From Phycisphaeraceae bacterium (lineage in GTDB: Bacteria > Planctomycetota > Phycisphaerae > Phycisphaerales > Zrk34): a DNA stretch of 43,428 nucleotides. Every line of letters begins with the position of its first letter. The first letter of the stretch is position 1. The translations under genes were made by a program, and so were the position numbers. The notes under the pieces are model-generated. The model saw only the letters and a program-made list of their open reading frames with translations, was not told where the DNA came from and did not search any database. Below are positions 8,964-16,873 of the stretch, in pieces. The DNA is taken from positions 1 through 43,428 of the forward strand of contig JANQHK010000059.1 of NCBI GenBank assembly GCA_028282685.1, given 5' to 3'.

Positions 8964-10231
8964 CCCACAAGCCCCCCACTGTCCTGCTCCGTCGCCGTGG
9001 CGCCGCGCCACTTGCCCAGCAGGATGACCAGGTCACAAACCAGACCGATCGCAATCACCATCATCAGCAGTTCCCGCCCGGTGACGGCGGCGTGATCAAT
9101 CGGATGGGTGATGACCATGCCGACGGCCATCGCCATCGCCAACGGATGCTGTCGCAGCGGCGCCAGATGGAACAACGCCGACTCCCCCGCCGGGGCCGTG
9201 CGTGCGATTCGGTCGCCGATGAGTTTCCACTTGATCGCGATGCGCAGCAGAATGACGCCCCCCACCACCGCCCAGGCCATGCCGGGCAGCACCGGATCGG
9301 CCATCAACCCCGCCACAAGCATGATCGCCATGGCCATCGGCTGCTCGGCCTCCAGGAGCACGCGCTTCAGTCGCACCACCGGATCACCGGGCAGATTCAC
9401 CAGCACCGCTCCGCAAAGCATACCGACCAGCAACGGCGGCTCGCCCATCGCTTCGGCCGCGCCGGCGATCAGCGCCACCACCCCCAGCAACACCACAAGG
9501 AAATGCCCTTCGTTGCGTCCGGCCAATCGCATCAGCCAGTGACAGAGCCAACCCGCCGCCGCCGCGATCAGGATGGAAATCGACAGGCCGAACAGGATGC
9601 GCTGTGGAGCGATCACCGTTCCCATCGACCGGGCCGCATCGGCGCCAACCGCAGCACCCGCAGGGGTATCGAACAGAAAAAACAACATGCCGTACAACAG
9701 CAGCGCAAAGACGGAACTGAGCCCCGACGTGGCCCGCACCAATCGTTCGGAATCCGCATCTTGTGCCGGTTGTCGGCGCAACGAACGAACCTCCGCCGCC
9801 CAGCCGATCATGCAAACGCCCAGAAAGGCCGCGATGAACCAGCGCAGGGGATGGCCCATCGGCAGGTCGAGCAGCCAACCGGCCGCCAACCAGATTCCCA
9901 CACCGGCAAACAACGCCAGCCCCAGGTCCATCGCCATCAGACGCAGCAAAGCGCCCGGCAGGTATTTCGGTAAGTCCCGGCGCAGTTGCAGCCCCACCAT
10001 CAGCCCCACCCAGCCCAGGGCGAAATGCACCAGCGGTTCCAGCGCGCTGACCTGACCGGAGCGCACCAGGGCCAATCGGTCCAAACTCAGCAGCAGCCCC
10101 AGACCCACCGCCACCCATCCGCCGCTGAAGATCACCGCCCCCACCGCCGTGCGCCGCAGCGACCAGAACGATCGGCTCGACGCCACCAACGCCAGCGCCA
10201 CCACGACGGATAGGGAGATGAGCAGTTGCAT
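8960..10231 (-). CDS. CPA2-like antiporter paralogue (divergent)
   Basis: This 423-aa polytopic membrane protein has about 11-13 helices and the same general plan as the protein encoded just downstream, but the sequence is strongly diverged. Where the partner has the conserved VRLPALTGY segment, this one reads differently, and a hydrophilic loop with SLRRQPAQDADSE sits near the middle. Such paired, non-identical antiporter genes suggest a heterodimer or two exchangers with related roles (inference). It starts at 10231 without a Shine-Dalgarno sequence and is separated from the PII-like gene by 83 nt that hold a short tandem repeat. No soluble regulatory domain is attached. Confidence 0.75.
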   Translation of the reverse strand: MQLLISLSVVVALALVASSRSFWSLRRTAVGAVIFSGGWVAVGLGLLLSLDRLALVRSGQVSALEPLVHFALGWVGLMVGLQLRRDLPKYLPGALLRLMAMDLGLALFAGVGIWLAAGWLLDLPMGHPLRWFIAAFLGVCMIGWAAEVRSLRRQPAQDADSERLVRATSGLSSVFALLLYGMLFFLFDTPAGAAVGADAARSMGTVIAPQRILFGLSISILIAAAAGWLCHWLMRLAGRNEGHFLVVLLGVVALIAGAAEAMGEPPLLVGMLCGAVLVNLPGDPVVRLKRVLLEAEQPMAMAIMLVAGLMADPVLPGMAWAVVGGVILLRIAIKWKLIGDRIARTAPAGESALFHLAPLRQHPLAMAMAVGMVITHPIDHAAVTGRELLMMVIAIGLVCDLVILLGKWRGATATEQDSGGLVG

Positions 10232-10236
10232 AGCCG

Positions 10237-10264
10237 TTTTCAGTTTTCAGTGTTCAGTTTTCAG
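10237..10264. repeat. four copies of a 7-bp repeat
   Basis: The unit TTTTCAG (one copy TGTTCAG) occurs four times in tandem directly upstream of the antiporter start. Repeats of this kind are common intergenic filler, but the position could place it in the 5' leader of the antiporter pair. Confidence 0.7.
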
Positions 10265-10314
10265 GTGGAGAACCCAGTGGTCATACCCACCAAGTCGATT
10301 CGGGTGCTGAACAC

Positions 10315-10662
10315 TCAATGACGTATCCCTCGGAACTGTTCGACGGGCAACGTAAAACACACTGCCGAATTGGGTTTGTCCAGCCCCCCGATGATCTCCT
10401 CCACCAGTGAAAACACCCGATCGATAAGCGATTCGGCCATGACCGACAGGACCATTCGGCTTCCGGTGTTTTCCGGGAACAACGAAGCCAGCCCGGCGAA
10501 GATGGGCATGTCCTGCCGGATGATCGATCCCATTCCACGTGACTCGACCACCGTCGCACCGCGCACGCCCAGATCGAGAAATCCGGTGAGCAACTCATCA
10601 ACCAGCGCCGGCTGATCGAGAATGATCACCATCAGTTTGCGCCGGGGTTGGGCCTCAGACAT
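10315..10662 (-). CDS. small PII-like (GlnB-superfamily) signal protein
   Basis: The 115-aa protein begins MSEAQPRRKLMVIIL and has the ferredoxin-like beta-alpha-beta pattern of PII-like proteins. A first strand (about 10-15) is followed by a helix (about 18-31), then the strand and loop GVRGATVVESRGMG (32-45). The VxxSRGMG pattern resembles the base of the PII T-loop. A second helix lies near 76-92 and a final strand near 99-105 (AVCFTLPV). Canonical GlnB uridylylation motifs (ExRGFG..., Tyr51) are absent. PII-like proteins next to transporters usually bind adenine nucleotides or other small ligands and gate the transporter. Its start overlaps the upstream EIIA-like gene by 8 bp. I infer that it controls the two antiporters. 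Confidence 0.65.
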   Translation of the reverse strand: MSEAQPRRKLMVIILDQPALVDELLTGFLDLGVRGATVVESRGMGSIIRQDMPIFAGLASLFPENTGSRMVLSVMAESLIDRVFSLVEEIIGGLDKPNSAVCFTLPVEQFRGIRH

Positions 10663-11119
10663 GGCGCGCGTCCTCGGCCAGCAGGCGCTCGTGCAGTTGC
10701 GACGCATCGGCGGAGCCGCGCAGGTGATTCAGCGTGCCGGGGGTATGGCAGATCCGCGCCAGGCGCGCCAGGATGCGCACGTGCTCCCACGCCGCATTGG
10801 CCGGGCCCACCAGAACAAACACCACGTCGCAGGGCGGATGCTCGCTGCGGCCCATGCTCACCCCGCCGGCAACCAGCGCCGCGGCGATGAAGCTGTCCTC
10901 GATGCCTTCCAGCATCGCATGGGGGAAGGCCACGCCGTCCGGCGTACTGGTCACGCCGCGTTGTTCACGTTCCTGCAGGGCCGTGAACAACGGCTCGGCG
11001 TCGATCCCCTCCACCTGGTTGGCGATGCGCTGGGACAACATCTCCAACAGCCGGTCGCACGCATCGACCGCATCCAGTTTGAACGTCAGGTCCGGGCGTA
11101 AGAACTGGTCCAGTCTCAT
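10655..11119 (-). CDS. PTS EIIA domain protein (PtsN/fructose EIIA family)
   Basis: The 154-aa single-domain protein contains the EIIA active site TPDGVAFPHA, with phospho-accepting His67, in the usual place. Family members are phosphorylated by HPr or NPr. PtsN-like members often act as regulators rather than sugar carriers; E. coli PtsN, for example, controls potassium transporters by binding. No EIIB or EIIC gene is nearby, which favours regulation. The ATG at 11119 is chosen because the family starts close to the first helix. It is 56 nt downstream of pdxA on the same strand and overlaps the PII-like gene by 8 bp, so all five genes may be one transcript. Confidence 0.85.
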   Translation of the reverse strand: MRLDQFLRPDLTFKLDAVDACDRLLEMLSQRIANQVEGIDAEPLFTALQEREQRGVTSTPDGVAFPHAMLEGIEDSFIAAALVAGGVSMGRSEHPPCDVVFVLVGPANAAWEHVRILARLARICHTPGTLNHLRGSADASQLHERLLAEDARHV

Positions 11120-11175
11120 GGGCTCTCCTGCGTATCGGTGTGAGCGTCAGTGTATCACGATCCCACCGGCTCGGC

Positions 11176-12249
11176 TCATCGGCCGGTTTGCGATCGCTGG
11201 ATCCGGCTGAGCCGTACCGCCAGTCGAATCGCCTGCTTGAACGAATCGGCGCGGGCGCGATTCTTGCCGACAATATCGAACGCCGTGCCGTGGTCCGGGC
11301 TGGTCCGCACAATCGGCAGCCCCAGCGTGACATTCACCGCCTCGTCAAAACCCAGCAACTTGATCGGGATCAGCCCCTGGTCGTGATACATCGCCACCAC
11401 CAGGTCGTACTTGCCCGCCAGGGCATCGATGAACAGGGTGTCGGCGGGAAACGGCCCGCGCGCATCGATGCCGTTCTCCACGGCCATGCTGATCGCCGGC
11501 TCGATCACCAGTTTCTCCTCCGAGCCGAACAAACCGTTCTCCGAAGCGTGCGGATTCAAACCGCAGACCGCGATGCGCGGAGCGTCGATCCCCAGTTGTC
11601 GGCAGGCCTGGTGGCCCAGGTCGATCGGCGTGAACACCTTGCCGATCGACAACTCGTTGCGCAGGTTCATCAGTGGCGTGTGGATCGTCGCCAGCACCAC
11701 GCGCATCTTCGATGTCAGAAACATCATCGCGTAACGCTTGGCGTTGGTGTGGTTGGCGAACAATTCGGTATGCCCGGGATAACGCTTTTCGCCCGCCATC
11801 TGCCACGACTGCTTGCAGATCGGCGCGGTGACGATGGCATCGAGCCGCCCCGCCGAACCGATCGGCCGCAACGCCGCGGCGATCGCATCCTTGCAAAACG
11901 CCAACGAGGCCGCCCCGCCCTGGCGCGTGGGGTGATGCACCGCCTGGCCCAGCAACGAAAACTCGTCGTAATCCAGCACCAGCACCGTGCGCATCAACTC
12001 CGAATCCAGCAGCTCGCTGTCGTGCGGCACGCGCCACCAGAACGGTTCGATTTCCGCCAGGTCCGCCGCGTACGCCAGCAGTTCGTTCATGCCGAACACG
12101 ATGTATTTCGCCAGCGAACGAATGGCCGGATCGGCCAGGGCCTTGACGACAATCTCCGGTCCGATGCCCGCCGGATCGCCCATGGTGATGCCGATCGTCG
12201 GGCGATCACCCAGGGCGGATTTCATATTGACCGGCTCGCGTGAGGTCAT
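11176..12249 (-). CDS. pdxA: 4-hydroxythreonine-4-phosphate dehydrogenase PdxA
   Basis: PdxA oxidises 4-phosphohydroxy-L-threonine in pyridoxal phosphate synthesis, in the cytoplasm. Family signatures run along the protein: ITMGDPAGIGPE near the N-terminus, the metal-binding histidines in NHTNAKRYAMMF and YHDQGLIPIK, and LPIVRTSPDHGTAFDI near the C-terminus. ATGs at 12255, 12249 and 12225 are all possible. I chose 12249 (357 aa) because a TACGAT hexamer ends exactly 6 nt before it, the same geometry as at queC and nadK. The first Met of the conserved core is at 12225. It is divergent from pyrC with about 96 bp between the starts. Confidence 0.92.
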   Translation of the reverse strand: MTSREPVNMKSALGDRPTIGITMGDPAGIGPEIVVKALADPAIRSLAKYIVFGMNELLAYAADLAEIEPFWWRVPHDSELLDSELMRTVLVLDYDEFSLLGQAVHHPTRQGGAASLAFCKDAIAAALRPIGSAGRLDAIVTAPICKQSWQMAGEKRYPGHTELFANHTNAKRYAMMFLTSKMRVVLATIHTPLMNLRNELSIGKVFTPIDLGHQACRQLGIDAPRIAVCGLNPHASENGLFGSEEKLVIEPAISMAVENGIDARGPFPADTLFIDALAGKYDLVVAMYHDQGLIPIKLLGFDEAVNVTLGLPIVRTSPDHGTAFDIVGKNRARADSFKQAIRLAVRLSRIQRSQTGR

Positions 12250-12255
12250 CGCCAT

Positions 12256-12285
12256 ATCGTAGAGCGATCCACACGGTAGAAACAA
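12256..12285 (-). promoter_or_regulatory. pdxA promoter (leaderless geometry)
   Basis: On the minus strand TTGTTT (12285-12280), an 18-bp spacer and TACGAT (12261-12256) precede the ATG at 12249 by 6 nt. There is no Shine-Dalgarno sequence. It overlaps the divergent pyrC promoter region. Confidence 0.4.
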
Positions 12286-12307
12286 GCGGGCACGGACAGG
12301 CCGTTGC

Positions 12308-12336
12308 TTGTGGCGCGGGGCGCGTCGATTTACACT
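12308..12336 (+). promoter_or_regulatory. pyrC promoter (near-leaderless geometry)
   Basis: TTGTGG at 12308-12313, a 17-bp spacer and TACACT at 12331-12336 precede the ATG at 12346 by 9 nt. No Shine-Dalgarno sequence is present. The predicted transcript would carry only 2-3 nt before the start codon. Confidence 0.45.
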
Positions 12337-12345
12337 ACGTCTTTC

Positions 12346-13650
12346 ATGGCCCGCCTGACGATCAAGAACGGACGCGTGATCGATCCCGCCACGGGAACCG
12401 ATGCGCGGTTGGACATCGCCGTTGAAGGCGGGCATATCAGAAAAATCGGAAAGGTCAGTCGGCCTGACGGGCGTGTCTTCGACGCTTCGGGGTGCCTCGT
12501 CTGCCCCGGCCTGATCGACCCCCACGTCCATCTGCGCGAACCGGGCCAGGAGGAGAAGGAAACGATCGCCACCGGCGCCGCCGCCGCAGTGAACGGCGGA
12601 TTCACCAGCATCTGCTGCATGCCCAACACCCAGCCGGCACTCGACGACGATGCGCGGATCGAGTTTGTCTATCGCCAGGGCTCACGCGCCGGTTTGTGCA
12701 ACGTCTATCCCGTCGGAGCGATCACCAAGGGTCGCGAGGGAAAGGAACTGGCCGAGATCGGACTGATGGCACGCGCCGGGGCGGTGGGCTTCAGCGATGA
12801 CGGCGATGTGGTGGCCGACGCCTCCGTGATGGCGCGCTCGCTGGCTTATGTGAAAATGACCGGCAGGGCCCTCATGCAGCACTGCCAGGAACCGACCCTC
12901 ACCGCCGGCGCCATCATGAACGCCGGCTCACTGGCCACGCACATGGGCGTGGGCGGCTGGCCCAAGGTCGCCGAGGAACTGATCATCCAGCGCGACATCA
13001 TGCTCAACCGCGCGATCGGCTGCCGCTACCACGTGCAGCACGTCAGTTCCGCCGGCAGCGTGGACATCCTCCGCGCCGCGCGCAAGGCCGGCCAACCCGT
13101 CACCGCCGAGGCGTCCCCCCATCACCTGCTGCTGACCGAGTCGGCCTGCAACACCTACGACCCCAACACCAAGATGAATCCCCCCCTGCGCACCGAAGAA
13201 GATGTCCAGTCCTTGCGCAAGGGCATCCGGGACGGCGTGATTACCGTTCTGGCCACCGATCACGCCCCCCACACCCGCGAGGAGGACGAACTGGAGTTCG
13301 CCCTCGCCCCGTTCGGCATCATCGGCCTCGATTGCGCCCTGGCCCTCTACGCCAAGGCACTGCTCGAGACCGACACCATCGACTGGCCCGCCATGATCGC
13401 CATGATGACCACCGCCCCGGCCGAGTTGTGCGGCCTGGAGGACAAAGGCAAACTCGTCGAAGACGGCGTGGCCGACATCACCATCATCGACCCCGAAGAC
13501 GATTACCGGATCAACCTCGAGGACTTCCAGTCCAAAGCGCGCAATTGTCCTTTCGACGGCTGGCCGGTCCGCGCCCGGCCCATCGCCACGATCGTCGGCG
13601 GTTCGGTCAAGATGTGCTTCCACAAGGACCGGATGAAAAAACAGATGTGA
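12346..13650 (+). CDS. pyrC: dihydroorotase (type I, PyrC)
   Basis: Dihydroorotase closes carbamoyl-aspartate to dihydroorotate in pyrimidine synthesis. The 434-aa protein has the amidohydrolase metal motif DPHVHLREPG (His60, His62), the MPNT substrate loop (CCMPNTQPALDD), PHH (EASPHHLLLTE) and the ATDHAPH aspartate motif. Length and motifs fit class I enzymes of the PyrC/allantoinase type that partner aspartate transcarbamoylase in many bacteria. The Cys-Cys pair before MPNT is unusual. The ATG at 12346 is used because homologues start just before the first strand (MARLTIKNGRVID). No pyr neighbours are present. Confidence 0.93.
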   Translation: MARLTIKNGRVIDPATGTDARLDIAVEGGHIRKIGKVSRPDGRVFDASGCLVCPGLIDPHVHLREPGQEEKETIATGAAAAVNGGFTSICCMPNTQPALDDDARIEFVYRQGSRAGLCNVYPVGAITKGREGKELAEIGLMARAGAVGFSDDGDVVADASVMARSLAYVKMTGRALMQHCQEPTLTAGAIMNAGSLATHMGVGGWPKVAEELIIQRDIMLNRAIGCRYHVQHVSSAGSVDILRAARKAGQPVTAEASPHHLLLTESACNTYDPNTKMNPPLRTEEDVQSLRKGIRDGVITVLATDHAPHTREEDELEFALAPFGIIGLDCALALYAKALLETDTIDWPAMIAMMTTAPAELCGLEDKGKLVEDGVADITIIDPEDDYRINLEDFQSKARNCPFDGWPVRARPIATIVGGSVKMCFHKDRMKKQM

Positions 13651-13670
13651 TGTGAAGCCCGGGGTATGGC

Positions 13671-14948
13671 TTACTCGGTCTCGGTTTCCGTCACCGTTGT
13701 TTCTTCCGAAGTTGCCTCTTCCGAATCAGCCGGCGCGTCCGACTCTTCCGAAGCACCCGTCTGTATCTTCTCATCGGTCGCTTTGAGTTGCGCCGCGACC
13801 AGCGTGTTGGCATCCCAGTCCCCGTCGGTATCACCCCAGACAAACACCTTCCGCCCGCGCCACCAGGCCAGGTCGCCCGCCGGGCCGGTTTGAGACTCTG
13901 CCGCTGCCGCCGCGGTTCCGTGCACGGAGCGCTGAGGCACGTAATCCTTGTCCATGATCCAGACTTCCACCACGCCGCCCTTGCCGCGCTTCATGTCGAT
14001 CGGGCGATAGCCGATGCGCTGTAGCGTGATCTGCGTACCCTGCCCGGTTTTCCAGTGAACGGGCGTGGTGCGCCCCACCGCGATGTTATGAATCCACCAA
14101 CGAACCGGCAGTTGTTCATGCAGCAGGCGAATCAGTCGGACCATGGCTTTACGTTCGGAACGATCGGACTCTCCGGCCACGGCATCGGGCGTCCATTGCA
14201 GCAGGCGCTCCAGGCGGGCGCCTTTGAGTTGTTGCAGTGCATCGCTCACGCCGGGCGCCGCTTCGGCATCCGGATGCGCGCCCAGGTATTCCGACATCAG
14301 TTCCGCGGCCTGCACCTGCCGCGCGCTGGTGGACAGTTCCGAGTGATTGATTTCATACAGGTCGGCCGCGAGCAGCCAGAAGTCGCCGATCGCCTCGGCC
14401 CGCGCATGGTCCACCGCTTTGGCCTGGCGCGCCGTGATGCGCAACCGCGAGATGTGTCGATCGGCCAGGCGCGGTTCGGTGAAGCGCGTTACCTGCACAT
14501 ACAACCCCTGCGCCAGCATGTTCAGCGAATCGAGTTGCTCGCTCGGTTCGATCTCCGCCTGCGCCCGGTAGATGTTGGCCCGATTCAAACCCAGCAACTG
14601 GCGATGCACGGCACGCCGCGTAGCGCCTTCCTGCGGCTGGCGGCAGAGCGATTCGACCTGCTGCCGCAACCGCTGCCGCAACTCCACCGTCGGCGAAGCC
14701 AACTCGTCCTCGGATATTTCCTCCACCGCCGACGGCTCGGCCGGCGGATCAATGACCCGCGGTTCGGAGACCGGCGCCGGCTGCTGCGAGTCGGACTGAT
14801 CCGCCTGCACTGCGGGTGCGTCAGGCGCCTCATCCCAGACCGGCAAGGGACCGTGGGTGTCGGCGGATGTATCGACCTCCTCGGATTGCGCCCGGACCGC
14901 CCCGGTCAGTAAACCGATCGCCAACAGTGCTTTCCAGTGCCTTCGCAT
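13671..14948 (-). CDS. exported protein of unknown function
   Basis: The 425-aa protein has a signal peptide of about 20 residues (MRRHWKALLAIGLL..., cleavage after VRA) and a CAGGAG ribosome site 7 nt upstream. Residues 22-85 are acidic and Pro/Gln-rich, probably disordered. The middle (about 85-260) is helical and Gln/Leu/Arg-rich. The part near 260-370 contains VRWWIHNIAVGRTTPVHWKTG and several Trp residues and looks globular. The last 40 residues are Ser/Thr/Glu-rich and disordered (ends TVTETETE). No enzyme motif or membrane segment beyond the signal is seen. It is divergent from dnaB and stands alone. The function is not recognised. Confidence 0.7.
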   Translation of the reverse strand: MRRHWKALLAIGLLTGAVRAQSEEVDTSADTHGPLPVWDEAPDAPAVQADQSDSQQPAPVSEPRVIDPPAEPSAVEEISEDELASPTVELRQRLRQQVESLCRQPQEGATRRAVHRQLLGLNRANIYRAQAEIEPSEQLDSLNMLAQGLYVQVTRFTEPRLADRHISRLRITARQAKAVDHARAEAIGDFWLLAADLYEINHSELSTSARQVQAAELMSEYLGAHPDAEAAPGVSDALQQLKGARLERLLQWTPDAVAGESDRSERKAMVRLIRLLHEQLPVRWWIHNIAVGRTTPVHWKTGQGTQITLQRIGYRPIDMKRGKGGVVEVWIMDKDYVPQRSVHGTAAAAAESQTGPAGDLAWWRGRKVFVWGDTDGDWDANTLVAAQLKATDEKIQTGASEESDAPADSEEATSEETTVTETETE

Positions 14949-15032
14949 GGTTCAACTCCTGCCACCACTGTAACTTCGACGTCCGATTCGACCAAACGGT
15001 TCCACGGTTTTATCCACGGGACTGCCGACACC

Positions 15033-15060
15033 TATAATTTTCCAACGCATGGAGGCATAA
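15033..15060 (+). promoter_or_regulatory. dnaB -10 box followed by a three-codon ORF
   Basis: TATAAT at 15033-15038 is followed 10 nt later by ATG GAG GCA TAA (15049-15060). The GGAGG inside this mini-ORF (15051-15055) lies 12 nt before the dnaB ATG and may serve as its ribosome site. The arrangement could couple dnaB translation to a leaderless mini-ORF. Confidence 0.4.
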
Positions 15061-15067
15061 TCAAGTC

Positions 15068-16519
15068 ATGAGCCAACTCCGCATCAGCAAGGACGCTCCC
15101 GTCGGCCGCGATGAACTGTCCAAGCTCTTCGAGCGGCTTCCCCCCGAAGCCCCCGAAGCCGAGATGTCGCTGCTTGGCTCGATGATCATCGCCGGGGCCT
15201 CCAACATCCACATCATCGGCGAGGTGCTTCAGGTCCTCCAGGGCCCGGAGGATTTCGCCAAGCCCTCCCACGGCGCGCTCTACACGGTGCTGGTCGATCT
15301 GTACGATCGAAACCAGTCGCTGGACAGCGTGCAGATCATCCAGGAGTTGCGCAACCGGGATCTGCTCGATCAGGTCGGCGGGACCGATTACATCGTGCAG
15401 TTGGCCGAGTCGGTGCCCGTGGCCGACAACGCCCCGCACTACGCGCGCATCGTGCGCGACAAGGCGCTGCTCCGCCAGCTGATCTTCGCCACGGGGCAGA
15501 TTCTCAAAGAGGCCTACACCTCGGCGGAGAAGGCGGACAAGATCATCGACGCCGCCGAAACCTCCATCTTCAAGATCGCCGAGCGCCGCACCGGCGACGA
15601 TCCCCAGGCCCTGATCGAACTGGTCCAGCAGACTTACGAACTGCTCGACAAGCGCCACGAGGAAGGAACCACGCTGACCGGCCTGAGCAGCGGCTTCCAC
15701 CAGCTCGACGAATACCTGTCCGGCCTGCAGAAAGGCGAGATGATCATCCTGGCCGCGCGCCCCTCCATGGGCAAGACCGCCTTCGCGCTCAACCTCGCCG
15801 AGTACATCGCATTCGACAATCACAATCCCGTGGCGTTCTTCTCGCTGGAAATGAGCAAGCAGGCGTTGGCCCAGCGTCTGATGAGCAGCCGATCCGGCGT
15901 CGACGCCCAGCGCATGCGCAGAAACATGCTCGGGGCCGACGAGTTCCGCCGGCTCCAGGAAGTCGTCAGCGAAACCTACGAAGCGCCGATGTTCATCGAC
16001 GACACGCCCGGCTTGTCGGTGCTGCAACTGCGCGCCAAGGCCCGCCGGCTCTACACGCGCCACGGCATCCGCGCCATCTTCGTCGACTATCTGCAACTGA
16101 TGAGTTCACCCGGCGCAGAATCCCGCCAACAGGAGGTCAGCGAGATCAGCCGCGGCATTAAGGCGCTGGCGCGCGAGTTGAACCTGCCGGTGATTTGTCT
16201 GAGCCAGTTGAATCGAAATCCCGAAGGCCGGGCCGACAACCGTCCGCTGCTTTCCGACCTGCGCGAGTCCGGCTCGATCGAGCAGGATGCCGACGTGGTG
16301 ATGATGCTCCACCGCGAAGCGTATTACCACCTCAACGAGGAATGGCGCGCCGAGAACCCGGAAAAGATCAATCAGGCCGAGGTGATCCTCGCCAAGCAGC
16401 GCAACGGCCCCACCGGCACGGTCAAACTCACCTTCGATTCCAAGACCACGCGCTTCGAGGATTACCACGCCCCGGTCGGCGGCTACGTCCCGCAGGGCGA
16501 CGATGACATACCGATTTAG
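15068..16519 (+). CDS. dnaB: replicative DNA helicase DnaB
   Basis: DnaB is the hexameric fork helicase. The 483-aa protein has the N-terminal helical domain (about 25-150), the linker, and the RecA-like motor with Walker A ARPSMGKTA at about 230-238. The Walker B region is IRAIFVDYLQLM, followed by SQLNR and the arginine-finger segment LRESGSIEQDADVV. No intein or insertion is seen. The first 30 residues are a short charged extension ahead of the conserved PPEAPEAEMSLLGSM start. The C-terminal tail GGYVPQGDDDIPI is acidic, as in many DnaB proteins. The start is supported by GGAGG at 15051. It is divergent from the exported unknown protein gene. Confidence 0.96.
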   Translation: MSQLRISKDAPVGRDELSKLFERLPPEAPEAEMSLLGSMIIAGASNIHIIGEVLQVLQGPEDFAKPSHGALYTVLVDLYDRNQSLDSVQIIQELRNRDLLDQVGGTDYIVQLAESVPVADNAPHYARIVRDKALLRQLIFATGQILKEAYTSAEKADKIIDAAETSIFKIAERRTGDDPQALIELVQQTYELLDKRHEEGTTLTGLSSGFHQLDEYLSGLQKGEMIILAARPSMGKTAFALNLAEYIAFDNHNPVAFFSLEMSKQALAQRLMSSRSGVDAQRMRRNMLGADEFRRLQEVVSETYEAPMFIDDTPGLSVLQLRAKARRLYTRHGIRAIFVDYLQLMSSPGAESRQQEVSEISRGIKALARELNLPVICLSQLNRNPEGRADNRPLLSDLRESGSIEQDADVVMMLHREAYYHLNEEWRAENPEKINQAEVILAKQRNGPTGTVKLTFDSKTTRFEDYHAPVGGYVPQGDDDIPI

Positions 16520-16639
16520 GAATGACGAATCAAGTATGTTTAGCCGCGACCCGAAGGGGAGCGCGCATCTTGAGTTCAGCGGGCGACCGCAGATCGCCGC
16601 GAATCGGATTAAGCCGCCGCGTCTTGCGCGGCGCGCAAG

Positions 16640-16665
16640 CCCACGGGAGGGACCCCGTGGGTTTT
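16640..16665 (+). terminator. candidate intrinsic terminator downstream of dnaB
   Basis: CCCACGGG (16640-16647) pairs with CCCGTGGG (16654-16661) across a short loop and is followed by TTTT. It lies 120 nt after the dnaB stop. The 16520-16873 stretch holds no gene, only this hairpin, two palindromic repeats and the nadK promoter. Confidence 0.55.
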
Positions 16666-16716
16666 ATATCGCAGGAAAGACCGGCGATCGTTGACCACCG
16701 GCTATTTTTCAATCAT

Positions 16717-16746
16717 CTGGATTCCCGCCTACGCGGGAATGACAAG
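16717..16746. repeat. short palindromic repeat (ATTCCCGC hairpin type)
   Basis: ATTCCCGC at 16721-16728 pairs with GCGGGAAT at 16733-16740 around CTAC, with flanks CTGG and GACAA. A variant copy (TACCCGC/GCGGGTA) lies at 24771-24800. Units of this shape are scattered between genes in many bacterial phyla. Confidence 0.75.
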
Positions 16747-16748
16747 TA

Positions 16749-16800
16749 GTCAGCCGCGATGCGACTGCATCGCGCGCGATCAGGTCTGATCGCGGCTGAC
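16749..16800. repeat. nested hairpin with 12-bp perfect arms
   Basis: GTCAGCCGCGAT (16749-16760) is the exact reverse complement of ATCGCGGCTGAC (16789-16800). The 28 nt between them contain smaller inverted pieces built from CGCGAT-like words. It lies beside the ATTCCCGC palindrome and about 40 nt ahead of the nadK -35 region. Confidence 0.7.
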
Positions 16801-16838
16801 CTCCTTCCCTAGGCCCTTGGCCCCATGCCCTGCTTTTT

Positions 16839-16867
16839 CTGGCATCCCGCCCCCCGTGTCGTACAAT
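16839..16867 (+). promoter_or_regulatory. nadK promoter (leaderless geometry)
   Basis: CTGGCA (16839-16844), a 17-bp spacer and TACAAT (16862-16867) end 6 nt before the ATG at 16874. No Shine-Dalgarno sequence is present. Confidence 0.5.
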
Positions 16868-16873
16868 GGACTT

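Noticed and set aside
8124-9095. Plus-strand frame rich in His, Gln and Arg across the antiporters
   Set aside because: It is an antisense shadow of hydrophobic membrane codons, which produce charged residues on the complementary strand.
11140-12243. 367-codon plus-strand frame across pdxA
   Set aside because: pdxA on the other strand carries all family motifs; the plus frame shows none.
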